64,000 nt of DNA, from the NCBI GenBank assembly GCA_033557465.1, contig CM066041.1, forward strand, positions 155,409,532 through 155,473,531, read 5' to 3'. Below are positions 1 to 10,629 of this stretch, piece after piece. The position numbers and the translations under genes are program-made. Position 1 is the first letter of the stretch; each line of letters starts with the position of its first letter. The notes under the pieces are model-generated. The model did no database searches. It worked only from the letters and a program-made list of their open reading frames with translations, and was not told where the DNA came from. The DNA is from Ichthyophis bannanicus (taxonomy: Eukaryota; Chordata; Amphibia; Gymnophiona; Ichthyophiidae).

Positions 1-1084
1 GGGCCCTCTGATACGCTTGCTTTATCACAGTTGGGGGATAGCCTCTTTTTTTATTTAAATTAATCGATAATTGTTTAGACAAGTTCTTAAAGTCTTGATT
101 ATCGGAACAGTTTCTCCGATATATCTCAAAAACTGTGAGAAAGGGAGCCCTTTTTTAAGGCATGGAGGATGTGCACTCCCGTAGTGTAAGAAGGTATTAC
201 AGTTAATCTGCTTGTGAAAAACTGATGTTTCCCATTCGTCTCTTCCCTTGGTAACCTTTACATCTAAATATGTAATTACCTGCTCATGATATGTATAAGT
301 AAATTGGATGTTTTTATCGCAATTATTAACCCATTGGCAAAACTCCTCCAGAAGTGTTACTGAACCCTTCCATAATAAAAAATACATAGTCAATAAAACG
401 ACACCACAATTTCACATTAGGGGTATATGGTGACTCTGTTAACCACTGCTCCTCAAATTTACACATAGAGGTTTGCTATAGATGGGGCACACATCGCCCC
501 CATCGCTACCCCTGAAATCTGTTAATAAATCACCTCCTCAAATATAAAATAGTTTTGAAAAATAGTCAAATGAGCTAGCCTTAAAAGGAATCTTATCTGC
601 TCATCGGAAAGATCTCCTCTAATTTGTAGAAACCTTTCTACTATTTCATATGCTGCCTGTTGAGGAATACTTGTGTACAGGGACGTAACATCCATAGTCA
701 CCAGTAATATATCACTGTGAATGACCAGCCAAAATCCTAAGGAAATGTGCTGTGTCCTTGACATAAGAAGGAATATCAACCATCAGGGGGCGCAAGTAAG
801 AATCAATGAATGTTGACAATGGTTCTAATATGGTGGTCGATCCAAATTTTTGTGTATCTTCGGGACTAAATAGAATTTAGCTATGGACGGTGATGAAACA
901 TTTAAATAAGTCCATTCTCTTCTAGAAATCCATTTCTTCTGTAAAGCTTCAGTAGTAATTTCTTTGATTTCCAATTGAATCATATTGGCAGGATCTTCCC
1001 CTAGCACTTGATAAACCATTTGATCCATCAGTTGGGGAGCGGCTTCTTCCAAATAGTATTGCAGACTCTGAACTACTATTGTTC
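1..1084 (-). mobile_element. Penelope-like retroelement, partial
   Basis: This is a Penelope-like element lying on the minus strand. Its 3' part runs off the left edge, where the translation of bases 1-50 still reads as the family's C-terminal RGYP-type segment. It ends on the right at about 1084, where CR1 sequence begins abruptly. No GIY-YIG endonuclease is in view; it would lie beyond position 1. The family assignment rests on the RT motifs described in the pseudogene entry for this interval. Confidence 0.85.
1..1084 (-). pseudogene. Penelope-like reverse transcriptase, broken
   Basis: The reading frame is split into at least three pieces (about 1084-825, 779-522 and 393-55). In order, it shows the FYLVPKIHK motif near 850, MDVTSLYTSIPQ near 680, a glycine/alanine-rich GVAMG-type segment near 505, the catalytic region near 390, and the HPPCLKKGLPFSQFLR segment near 150. 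These motifs are characteristic of Penelope-like RTs. The catalytic pair appears as FIDY, so the second Asp expected of an IDD-type site is missing. Frameshifts and stops separate the pieces, so no active enzyme can be made. The N-terminal part is fused in frame to a CR1 C-terminus across position 1084, which is a junction artefact. Confidence 0.82.
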
Positions 1085-3706
1085 CCTCGTAGCAGAGCTT
1101 GCTTTCAATCGAAAGAGGATCTCCTCCTGTGCATTTACACCATGGAGGGTATTTAAACGTCTCAATCATATCACCTCTATCCCACCTTTCCTCTAATGTG
1201 CACATATTAAGATCCTTATGTCTGTCCACATATGCTTTATAATGAAGACCACTAACCATTTTAGTAGCCACCCTCTGTACTAACTCCATCCTGTTTATAT
1301 ACTTTTGAAGGTGCGGTTTCCAGAATTGCACACTATACTCCAAATGAGGTCGCACCAAAGACTTATACAGAGGCACTCACCTCCTTTTTTCTGCTAGCCA
1401 TTCCTCTCCGTATGCATCCCAAGCATCCTTCTAGCTTTTGCTGTTGCTTTTTCTACCTGTTTAGCCACGTTAAGATCTTCAGACACAACCACGCCTAGGT
1501 CCCACACTTCTTTAGTGGACAAAAGGACTTCACCCCCTATACTAGATCGCTCCTTTGGATTGCTGCAGCCCAAATGCATGACCTTACATTTTTTAACATT
1601 AATTCCCAGCTGCCAAATTCTAGACTATTCTTCAAGCTTAGCTAGATCCCTCCTCATGTTATCTACACCTTCCTGGGTGTCTACTCTATTGCAGATTTTG
1701 GTATCATCCGCAAAGAGGCAAGCCTTACCTGACAGCCCTTCTGCTATATCACTAACAAAGATGTTAAAAAGAATCGGACCAAGGACAGATCCCTGGGGCA
1801 CACCACTGGTAACTTCCTTCTCTTCAGAGTGAGCTCCATTTACCTGTACCCTTTGTCGCCTCCCACTCAACCAATTTCTAACCCAAACAGTAACTTTAGG
1901 GTCCATCCCTAGGGTGCTCAGTTTGTTTATAAGTCACCTGTGAGGAACGGTGTCAAAGGCTTTACTGAAATCTAAATATACCACATCTAGGGCTCTCCCT
2001 CGGTCCAACTCCCTGGTCACCCAGTCAAAGAAATCAATCAGATTTGTCTGACAAGATCTGCCTCTGGTAAATCCATACTGCCTCGGATCCCGTAATCCGC
2101 TGGACTCAAGAAACCTCACTATTTTCTCTCTCAGTAGCATTTCCAATAATTTACTCACCACCGAAGCTAAACTAACCGGCCTGTAGTTTTCAACCACATC
2201 CTTACTTCCGCTTTTGTGTAAAGGCACCACATGAGCCTCTCTCCAGTCCTTCAGCACCACTCCTGGCTCCAATGAGGCATTGAAAAGGCCAGTCAGTGGA
2301 GCTGCTAGAACGTCCCCAAGTTCCCTCAGTATTCTAGGGTGTATCCCATCCGGTCCCATCGCTTTGTCTACTTTAAGTTTAGCTAGTTTCTCATGAACAG
2401 TCTTCTGAAAATTGTTCAAGATGCCCCTCGCTTCTGTTCCTGTTTGTGTTTTCTGAAGTCCTGTTCCTGGTTCTTCATCTGTGAACACAGAACACAAATA
2501 TTTTTTAAGCAATTCCGCTTTATCTTCATCAGCTTCTACATATTCCACCCTTCAACCTTGAGTCTGACAATACCACTTTTGCTCTTCCTCTTCTAACATA
2601 TCTGAAAAATGTCTTAACCCCCCATTTTATTGCATTGGCTATTTCCTCCTCTTTTTGAATCTTTGCTTTCCTGATTACTTTGCTAGCTTCTCTAAGTTTT
2701 TCCAAATATAGTTGCCTGTCTTCCTCTCTCTGTGATCTCTTGTATTTCACGAAGGCCTCCCTCATTCTTCACCTTTTCAGCTACTTCTTTCAAAAGCCAT
2801 AGCAGTCTCCTTTTCCTTTTACCCTTATTTACCATTTTAACAAAAAGGTTGTTTGCCCTTAAAATATCCCCTTTCAGTTTTGCCCACTGTTTTGCTACAT
2901 CCCCCAGCTGTTCCCATCCCGCTAACGACTCCCTGAAGTATTGTCCCATCTTGGCAAAGTTAGTTTTCCTAAAGTCTAAGACCCTTGTTTTTGAATGGAT
3001 TCAAACAGCCCTAGTCCTAATACTGAACCACACCATCTGGTGATCACTGGATGCAAAATGATCTCCCACTATAACATCAGAAACACTTTCACCAAGTCCA
3101 ATATGACCCCTTCACGTGTGGGGGACTGTTACCAATTGCCTGAATAGTTCTCCCTGTAGAGAATCCAGGATCTCCTTACTTTTAGATGATACTGCATCAG
3201 GAATGTGCCAATCAACATCTGGCATACTGAAATCCCCTATCAGTAGCACTTCCCCTTTCCTAGCAATACTGCATATGTCTTCAATTAACTCTGTCCACTT
3301 CTTCCTCTTGTGAAGGAGGTCTGTATATCACACCAATGCAAATAGATTTTTCTTTCCCTCTTTCTAGTTTGACCCACAGTGCCTCCTCTTTCCCTTTTAA
3401 GCTCTGTAATTCCAAAGCTTTAATATTATTTTTTACATATAGTGCCACTCCTCCTCCCCTTCTTCCCACCCTGTCCTTTCTGAATAAATTATAGCCTGGT
3501 ATAGTTACATCCCAGTCATGGTTTTCTGTAACAGTCAGTAAATCCAAGTCAGCCACTCCCATCAAAGTTTCAACATCAGGGATCTTATTTCCCATGCTAC
3601 GGGCATTTATACACACTGCTTTCCATATGTTACCCCTTTTACCCATTTCCATAAAGGTATTTAATGTTTCACTTACCCGGGGGCTGTCTTCACCCATCCC
3701 CAACAA
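1085..3706 (-). pseudogene. CR1 ORF2: endonuclease and reverse transcriptase, broken
   Basis: The apurinic-type endonuclease begins near 3610 with INARSMGNK, followed by the VTENHDWD and GGGVALYVK segments; the EVLLIGDF strand is near 3250. A basic linker occupies 2949-2550. RT follows: AMGPDGIHP near 2350, SLASVVSKLLE near 2160, DVVYLDFSKAFDTVPHR at 1985-1935, GVPQGSVLGP near 1800, the catalytic FADDTK near 1705, and the C-terminal SLVRPHLEY near 1345. The FADD residues are intact, but frame changes near 3280, 2690, 2540, 1915, 1610 and 1385 interrupt the protein. In this family the endonuclease nicks the target and RT primes from the nick. The interval lacks the final 3' part of the element. 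Confidence 0.85.
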
Positions 3707-3759
3707 ATCTAGCTTAAAGCCCTCTTCAGTAGATTAGCCAGTCTATTACTGAAGAGGTG

Positions 3760-4662
3760 TCAACCTGTCTTGGACAGATGGACGCCATCTCTGCTCTGCA
3801 ACCCTTGGAACAGCATCCCGTGGTCCAGGAAAGCAAAACGCTCTTGATGACACCATCCATGCAGCCATGCATTCATCTCCAGGATGCGAGCCTCTCTGCC
3901 TTGGCCTTTAACCTCAACAGGGAGAATTGAAGAGAACACCACCTGTGCGCCTATCTGCTTCACCCTCTGTCCCAGAGCCATGGAGTCACTTTTGATACGC
4001 GCAGAGGTATAGCTGGCAGTATCATTTGTTCCGACATGGATTAGCAACACTGGGTAATAGTCAGTGGGCTTGATGAGTCTCGGCAAACTCTCCATAACAT
4101 CTTGGATTTTGGCACCAGGCAGACAGCATACCTCTCTGGATATCAAATCTGGTCAGCAGACGGATGCCTCAGAACCGCTCAGAAGAGAGTCACCAACCAC
4201 CACTACCCTTCGCTTCCTTGTAGTCACTGATTCTGCAACTTTGGGGTACTTGAGCTCTGGTTCTTCCCTTTCCAGGGATGCTTTCACCTCCTCCACTTCC
4301 AGGGCTGCATAATGGTTCTTCAATTCAAGGGCTGGAGAAGTTGGATTGGTTATTCTGCAGGCCCTGGTGACTTGTATCCAATCTTCGTCATTCTGTAGGC
4401 ACCCATCTTCTCTTCTGCTGGAGGGCTTGGTTGTTGCAAGAAGCATCTCATCAATGTACTACTCACTGCCTTGAATGCTCCTCAGCCTCGCCACCTCCTC
4501 TCTGAGTTCCTCCACTTGTTTCCTGAGAGCTTCAGCATGCAGGCACCCTGCACATGGAACCGGTCCTTCAACTGGCATTGGGACCTCTGTCTGGACAGAA
4601 GAAGCTGTAATGGGGGCAACAGCTTTAGCAATACAAATTTTCCCAGCTATTGTTCTGTTCAT
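3760..4662 (-). pseudogene. CR1 ORF1 with GDSL/SGNH esterase-like domain, broken
   Basis: A start Met at 4662 opens a segment with a CxxC pair (CAGC) and a short coiled-coil (LRKQVEELREEVARL). After a break near 4450 the esterase-like domain follows: the nucleophile block VVVVGDSLL near 4190, the HVGTND block near 4040, and the Asp/His block RDGVHLSKTG near 3770. CR1-group ORF1 proteins often carry such an esterase domain; its role in transposition is not settled. A TGA stop at 4155-4153 divides two in-frame halves; its context is consistent with decay of a CpG-containing arginine codon. The order and spacing of the blocks fit the family, but the protein is disrupted. Confidence 0.8.
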
Positions 4663-4878
4663 GGAGCTTAGGTATCTGTTAAAGAAAAAGAGAGAGATCT
4701 ATCAAAGTATCAGCTGGTTTCCCAGCTGTCCTTTCAGAGAAAAAGCAGTTAAATCTCTAATTATATTGACAATGTGCTGTACCAAGTCCCTGTGTTGTAT
4801 TAATTGGGGAGGTGCCCTATAAAGCAAGACCACTCACTAGGGGTGGGTGGGTGTTGGGGGGTAGGGAGGGAACTAACA

Positions 4879-5430
4879 CCTGATTAGATGTCAGTGGGTT
4901 CAAAGAACTGAGAAAGTTACTAAAGCAGAGTTTTTAAACCTACCACACTAAAGAAAATATTCCTCCCTTTAAACTAAAGCACCACAAAGAATGCAAGTTT
5001 GTTTTAAAAATGTACCAAACCCCTTTTTAAGAGCTCCCAGTCAGAGAGCTAGCAATTTAAAAGAAAAAGAAAAACACAAATGTTTACCTATGTTTGAAAT
5101 GTATAGCCCTGTTAGGAATGCCTCAACAGTGCAGGGCTCTGAAGCCTTTTATGCAGGCTTCAGCTGCTTTCAGTTCTTCCACAGGCTAATCAGACCCACT
5201 AACTCCTGATTAGGTGTCAGTGGCTTCAAAGAGCTGAGAAAGTTACTAAAGCAGAGTTTTAAACCTACCCCACTAAAGAAAATATTCCTCCCTTTAAACT
5301 AAAGCACCATAAAGAATGTAACTTTGTTTTAAAAATGTACCAAACCCCTTTTAAGAGCTCTGTCAGAGCTAGCAATTAAAAAAAACACAAATGCTTACCT
5401 TTGTTTGAAATGTATAGCCCCTATTAGGAT
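4879..5430 (-). repeat. Duplicated block in the CR1 5' leader
   Basis: Two diverged direct copies of a block of roughly 230 bp lie upstream of ORF1, at about 4879-5118 and 5205-5430, offset by about 326 bp. Both contain matching runs such as CCTGATTAG, AATATTCCTCCCTTTAAACT and TTGAAATGTATAGCCC. An 86-bp unique segment separates them. Their position directly 5' of ORF1 resembles the tandem promoter monomers of some LINE leaders; promoter function is inference. Confidence 0.75.
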
Positions 5431-6403
5431 ATGTTAGAATGATAATCACACGAGCATTGTACCATGGATGCTGAAGCCATGCAGGCATGTGAGTAGTAGG
5501 TTGTGGTAGACTAAGTCAAAGACGGCTGATAAGTCTAAGGAGATGGCGATGACAATGTTATTTAAGTCAATGTGAGGACAGAGAAGTTAAGTAGGAGTTC
5601 AGTTGGTAGGGGAGGGGAGGAAAGTTGGTGACAGCAGAGACAGGTCCACCAGTATGCAATACATGTCAGTAGCCAAAGGCAGCAGCTTCTGGGGATAGCA
5701 TGGAAAAGCAGTCTTCACGTCACACAAGAGAGTCTGACAGGCACACCACATACTGGGGCAGGTAACACAGTCTGTGAGCTGCAGGTCAAGCAGGCGCACA
5801 TATAGCTGAAGAGCACAAACTTTTCTTGGGTTTTCAAATGACCTATAATGCATTTCCACTTACATTGTGTGGGTGGTATACACATGATCATAATAGATTT
5901 TTTGACTTATGTAAAACAGTGGAGACCAAATGTTGGCCATTGTTGCTCTGGAAATGGGTGTGCACCATGAAGGGCAGCAAAGGCATCCACAAGCTACTGT
6001 TTGCTGATATGCATGACTGGTTCTGTCCCCATGCCAATAATGTCGGCATTTGTGGTCCATGGGTCACCTGCTGTGGGTCCAGAACGTTCAGGGTAGTACA
6101 TTGCTGTGCCCTGCAGACATGTAGATGTTTCCTCCTTTCTTCCATTGTAAGTGCATTTTCGGAATGTTATGTTATTTTAACTGGAGCTGTCCTTATGTGC
6201 CTTTTCACTGTCTCTTCAACTCATTGAATGTCATTGTAGATAATGTTGGGATACCTGGGGCTGCTAGCAAAATAGATGTCTCTTGCTGGAATGGATATTT
6301 GCAGGGGGGGGGGGGGCGGTCCTCAGGCAACGAGAAACCCTATTTAATCTTGATGATTCCATCGGTGCTGACAAGATATGTATACAATTTTTGCAGAGGT
6401 CTC
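5431..6403. other. No identifiable gene
   Basis: Only short unrelated open frames occur here, on both strands, none with recognisable motifs. A run of G lies near 6303-6315. I cannot assign this stretch to any element. Confidence 0.5.
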
Positions 6404-6695
6404 ATTTATTTATTTATTTACATTCTCTTATATACCGCGCTATTCTGCATCAGTGCGGTTTACATTGAACAAACTGAAATGACATTGAACAGGGCATTAT
6501 AACTTGGAGATAACTATTTTACAGGGAACATGGGCTATGGAGGGTTAAGTGGCTTGCCCAAGACCATAAGGAGCACCTGTGGGACTAGAAACCCCAGTCC
6601 TTCCAGCCCAAGGTTGCTGTCCTCTAGTGGGATTTGAACCCCCGACCTTCCGGCCTGAAGTACCTTGCCCCAACCACTAGGCCACTCCTCCACTC
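6404..6695 (-). repeat. tRNA-derived SINE with L2-like tail
   Basis: Read on the minus strand from 6695, the head GAGTGGCCTAGTGGTTGGGG resembles a polymerase III A box, and GGTCGGGGGTTCAAATCCC resembles a B box. The body ends in a tail with GTAAACCGC and GGTATATAAGA followed by TAAA-type repeats, matching the 3' ends of the L2-like LINEs in this window. Related copies are at 12921-13220, 53234-53320 (head only) and 63556-63737 (headless). It is not a functional tRNA. Confidence 0.88.
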
Positions 6696-7039
6696 ATGTA
6701 ATATTGTCAGAGACTGGCCTTGAATTGGAAACTTGCATTAAGAGGCAGACATTCTGCTAGAAGCACCATCGTGTTCACTAGGGGAATGGGGGGTGGGGTT
6801 GATATTAGCCAGTCATCTACTCACCTTTCTCATATTCCTGCTGCTCATTCATTCCTGTAAGTCTGCTGTCTGCAGAACTCAGACAAACTCTCGGAGAATG
6901 TGCAACATGCCAATCCATTGGGTTATGCCTTGCTGACTTTCTCTAAAGGGCTGCCAGTTGCACTGCCCTTGTGCTAGAGATGATGTGCAAAATGACCACC
7001 TATGGGATGGGTGACATGTGGAAATATGTACGTAATCTG
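6696..7039. other. No identifiable gene
   Basis: This sequence lies between the SINE and the gypsy 5' LTR. I see no coding motif or repeat in it. It is part of the locus into which the gypsy element inserted. Confidence 0.5.
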
Positions 7040-7353
7040 TGATGGGTTCTATAGCATATTGTCTGTCCCTCTCCAGAAGAACAGGCCCCTTTAAGGGAGC
7101 CTGCAGCCCAGAGTTCAGTGCTGGGAGGATGCGGCTCCCAGGAAGAGGTTAAAAACCCAGGAAGCTACAGAAAGGAAGGAAACTTGTGGAGTCAGAGGCC
7201 CTTTCCAGGCTTTAACTGGGCTGGAAGGAAGGGCCAGGAGGACCAGGCTGTGAAGGTTTAACAGCTGAGATAGAATAAAGCTGACACTGTTTTCCTGACT
7301 GCTGCCTGTTCTGTCTTTTAAACAAAAACTCCTTTCCACTGCATGCCATACTA
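7040..7353 (+). repeat. 5' LTR of the gypsy element
   Basis: The LTR starts TGATGGGTTCTATAG and aligns along its length with 12031-12372. Shared landmarks are CCCTTTAAGGGA, AGAGGTTAAAAACCCAG, a GATAGAATAAAGCTGACACTG stretch with an AATAAA signal, and CTGCCTGTTCTGTCTTTTAAAC. The right boundary is uncertain by a few bases. The following TGGTGACAGTGGTGGGA is a candidate primer-binding site, which I could not match to a specific tRNA. Confidence 0.85.
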
Positions 7354-7611
7354 TGGTGACAGTGGTGGGACCTTTGCTACCACGTGACTGGAAGCAAACC
7401 AACATTCCTCCAGTAGGTCAGAATAATTTTGTTTGTGTGGGCTAAGAGGGTTAGCCTCGCCCTAGTTAGGGAGCTTGGAGAGGTTTAGATAGTGCAGGAC
7501 AGGCAGGCTTTGTTTTGGCCACTAGAGGCCGCTAAATAATTTGTTGGAGCTGGAATATTGCAGCATTAACAGCTGTAATTGTGGTCTACCAGTGAGTTCT
7601 GGCAAGCCAAA

Positions 7612-8945
7612 ATGAAGCGTCTCCTCCAGGTGCTGGTAGAATGACATCAGCAGCAGTTACAGAATCTTGTGCAGGCGCGGGGGTGGGGGAGTTCCCTGGC
7701 TCAGCTGACCCAGGCCCTGCAGAGTCTGCAATTCCAGCCTCTAGTGCAAGTGCTTCTTAAAATGACGGAAGAAGATGAACCAGATCACTTCTTGGTGAAC
7801 TCTGAACAGACCGCACGCATGGCTGGGTGACCAGAGGCAACATGGACTATGTATTTGGTGAATCTGCTGATGAGCAGCAGTTAAGCTGCATTCCAGGACG
7901 CGAACCCAGATGGGCGAGCTACATATACAGCTGTCAAGGCCGCCATACTTTAACAGGCAGGTTGTACCCCAGAGGCCTATTGCCAGTGATTCAGAAGGGG
8001 GAGGGGACTCCAGATAAAGGAGAGCCCTCAATGGTTCCTCTGTCACTTGAAGGATCTTGCATTGAAGTGGCTGCAACTGAAGGGAAGAAGTGAGCTCGAG
8101 ATAGCCAAAATTGTGCTGTTGGAGCAGTTTTTGGAAGACTTCACTGCCCTGAGACACAGTAACATAGTAAATGGCGGCAGATAAAGACCAGTATGGTCCA
8201 TCTAGTCTGCCCAGTAAGATGGCAAGAGTAGGTGCACCTGCCTCTCGGTGCATGCCACCTCTCCCCATGTCTTTGTTTTAGGGGTGAACCCACCGCTCCG
8301 TGTAGGACAGGTATAAGTCAGCACTCCAAGCTTACAATGGAGGGTGTACTGGAAATAGCAGAGTGGTACTGCGAAGCCCAGTAAGTGACTGAAGCAGATA
8401 GTGATAAGGGGAAGAAGTCATCTGTTAGCCCAGGAAGACGGAAGGGGAGGCCTGGAATGGAGGTTTGCTCCCATGTTCAGACTCCCAAAGTCACCTCCCT
8501 AAGCAAGGGCATGGCTCCAGCCTTGACCCCTCCACCTGTTTTAGGTGCGGAGCCTGGGGACATTTTGCTTGGAAATGTCCCTTGGGTACGGAAGAACCCA
8601 TAGAAGTCAGCCTAACCACCCCTCAGAACTGTGCTTTTGTGGAAAGTTCTCACCCAGGGGCACAAAACTTTGCAATTCCTGTGGAGCTCGAGGGGACCTG
8701 CCTCCAGGCCTTGATAGACTCCAGAAGTGTGTGGACCCTTATTTAATGAGAAACCGTAACCTGGTTTCAAATTGACTATGCAAAGATAGTAACTCTGGCC
8801 TGTGTGCATAGAAACTAGAGGCAGTATCCAACAGCACAGGTCTCATTTAAGACTCCAGTAGGGCAAGTCACATTCGTGGTCATGGTGCTACCCTGGCTAC
8901 CATATCCAGTGGTGATTGGCCAAGACTACCCAAACTTCAGAGCGA
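7612..8945 (+). pseudogene. Gypsy gag and protease remains
   Basis: The ATG at 7612 opens a gag-like frame with a glutamine-rich stretch. After a frame change it reads LLKMTEEDEPDHFL near 7755, a typical gypsy gag N-terminal pattern. The nucleocapsid zinc knuckle CFRCGAWGHFAWKC (C-x2-C-x4-H-x4-C) is intact near 8540. Protease follows: the active-site strand reads ALIDSRSVWTLI near 8712-8746, so the expected Gly of DSG is Arg, and a later WLPYPVVIGQDYP strand near 8890 fits the protease C-terminus. A foreign repeat interrupts gag near 8158. The protein would be inactive. Confidence 0.8.
8158..8335 (-). repeat. CR1-type 3'-end fragment inserted in gag
   Basis: Read on the minus strand, the segment ends with GGGCAGACTAGATGGACC and then GCCATTTACTATGTTAC. 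The same end occurs in opposite orientation at 11262-11345. This style of terminus is common at the 3' ends of CR1-like repeats. It breaks the gypsy gag region. Confidence 0.6.
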
Positions 8946-9427
8946 TATGAGCCCAGCTAATTGACAGCTCTGCTAAGTCGGACCAAGAAGATTTCTCAGA
9001 GATCTTCCCCTAGAAGACCTGGATCTATATGTCAAGATTCCCAAGCCTAAGTCCTGGAGTCAGTGTCGCCAGGAAAAGCTACCCTATCAATAGAATCTGA
9101 TGGCGGCTATGGTGGAGGGATCTAGGGAAGGAATGCCTAGGGAAGAAACCCTTTGGGACAGCTCAGGCTCAGCGGTAGTGACTCAAATACAACTGCCCTC
9201 TTCACAGAATGGGGGCTGGGGGAAGACCCAGGGACTTCAGGAGGGCCCAGCAAGTGGACGAGTCCCTTAAACATGCTTGAGAGCGGGTTTTGGAAGTGGA
9301 TGTACAGTAGTTCCCGTAGGTAATGGAGAGTCCCCTGCAAGAATCTCTCTATTTTGTGCTAAAGGGAGATCTAGGTTGAGGAGGCCCTAGAGAGGGAAGC
9401 AGTAGAACTGACAGTTCCCTGGCCTTA

Positions 9428-10535
9428 TTGTCAGCAGGTGTTATCGTTAGCCCACAACTGGGAGGACAACTGGGGGTGGAGAAAGCACTACAGTTTGTTG
9501 TAGCCCAGTTTTTATGGCTCAGGGTCCATAAACAGGTGCAGTTATATTGCCAGTCATGCCCCACCTGCCAACTTCATAACCCTGCTAAAGTCCGATCTGC
9601 CCCTCTAGTGCCTATCACTATCATTGAAACCCCATTTGAATGAGTGGCTATGGATCTGGTAGATCCCTTTGAGTGAACCACCCAAGGCAACAAGTATAGC
9701 TTAGTCATACTAGACTATGCTATCCGCTACCCGGAGACCACTGCTACGATCGTAAATGCCTTCTAGGAAGTATTTTCGCAGATGGGAATACCCAATGAGA
9801 TCCTCACAGATCAAGGAACACCCTTTGTATCAAAGGTAATGAAGCAAATGTGTGTCTTGGTGAAGGTCAAGATGCTGCAAACATCAGCATATCACCCACA
9901 GGCAGATGGCCTCATTGAGTGATTCAATAAAACTGTGAAACAGATGTTAAAAAAGGTTCGTGCATGAGGACAGGAAGAATTGGGACGTTCTCCTACCCTA
10001 TTTGATGTTTGCCATCTGTGAGGTACCTCAGAGTTCCATGGGGTTTTCACCTTTTGAGTTACCCTTTGTAAGACAGTCAAGAGGCATACTGGATGTCGTA
10101 AGGGAAACCTGGGAAGAAGAACCCCATGCCGTGTGTAATTTGGTGTAGTACATTATACAAATGTGATACTGGCTGAGAAAAGCCAGAGAGGTGGCCAAAC
10201 AATCTGCAAAAAGCCCAAGCCAAGCAGGCTAGAGGCTACAATCAGGCAGACATTACTACTACTACTGAACATTTGTATAGCGCTACAAGACATACGTAGC
10301 ACTGCACAGACACATGTAAAAGACTGTCCCTGCTCATTGGCGCTTACAATTTAATAGAGACAGATGTGCACCACATCTTCCAACTGGGAGACAGAACTTA
10401 GTTTTGCTGTCCTCATCCAAGAGCAAGTTACTCTATAAATGGCAGGGGCCCTGAGGTTGAAGAGAAAGTAGGGTCTGCTAACTACAAGATTGCCCAGCCA
10501 GATAAACTGAAGAAAGCCATGGTACTATGATGATA
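9428..10535 (+). pseudogene. Gypsy integrase, placed upstream of RT
   Basis: The zinc-binding end shows YCQSCPTCQL near 9550. The catalytic core follows with MDLVDPFE near 9650 (first Asp), ILTDQGTPF near 9805 (second Asp), and AYHPQADGLIE near 9890-9920 (Glu), so all three acidic residues can be seen. A GPY/F-type C-terminal segment (YKWQGP, then VNYKI-like and QPDKLKK) lies at about 10430-10530, after an inserted repeat at 10246-10362. Several TGA or TAG stops occur between blocks. Integrase here lies 5' of RT, the reverse of standard gypsy order. Confidence 0.82.
10246..10362. repeat. Short interspersed repeat inserted in integrase
   Basis: A TACTACTACTACT start is followed by ATTTGTATAGCGCTACAAGA and CTGTCCCTGCTCATTGGCG, ending in CTTACAATTTAATAGA. 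The segment interrupts the integrase C-terminal region. Its motif string is reminiscent of a widespread amphibian/reptile interspersed repeat; I cannot name the family. Confidence 0.5.
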
Positions 10536-10629
10536 CACAGAGATGATTTTGCACTGGAAAATTCAGCCCCATTGGATCCAGCTCTCTGCTACCCAGAGAG
10601 TTCTAGATTTGATCCAACGGAACCTGAAG

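Larger units (their letters stand above)
1085..5430 (-). mobile_element. CR1 LINE, family A, near full length
   Basis: This CR1-type non-LTR retrotransposon is on the minus strand. From high to low coordinates it has a leader with a duplicated block (5430-4879), ORF1 (4662-3760) and ORF2 (3706-1085). The 3' end is missing: a second copy of the same family at 62035-62816 carries about 230 bp more, whereas this copy stops at 1084 against the Penelope-like element. Stops and frameshifts in both ORFs make it non-autonomous. Confidence 0.88.

Noticed and set aside
5600..6227. Overlapping open frames on both strands that might be a DNA transposase
   Set aside because: No DDE-type or zinc-finger motif could be found in any frame; left unassigned.
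6404..6695. tRNA gene suggested by A-box and B-box-like sequences
   Set aside because: The sequence is the head of a SINE repeated four times in the window, with a LINE-like tail and no cloverleaf acceptor pairing.
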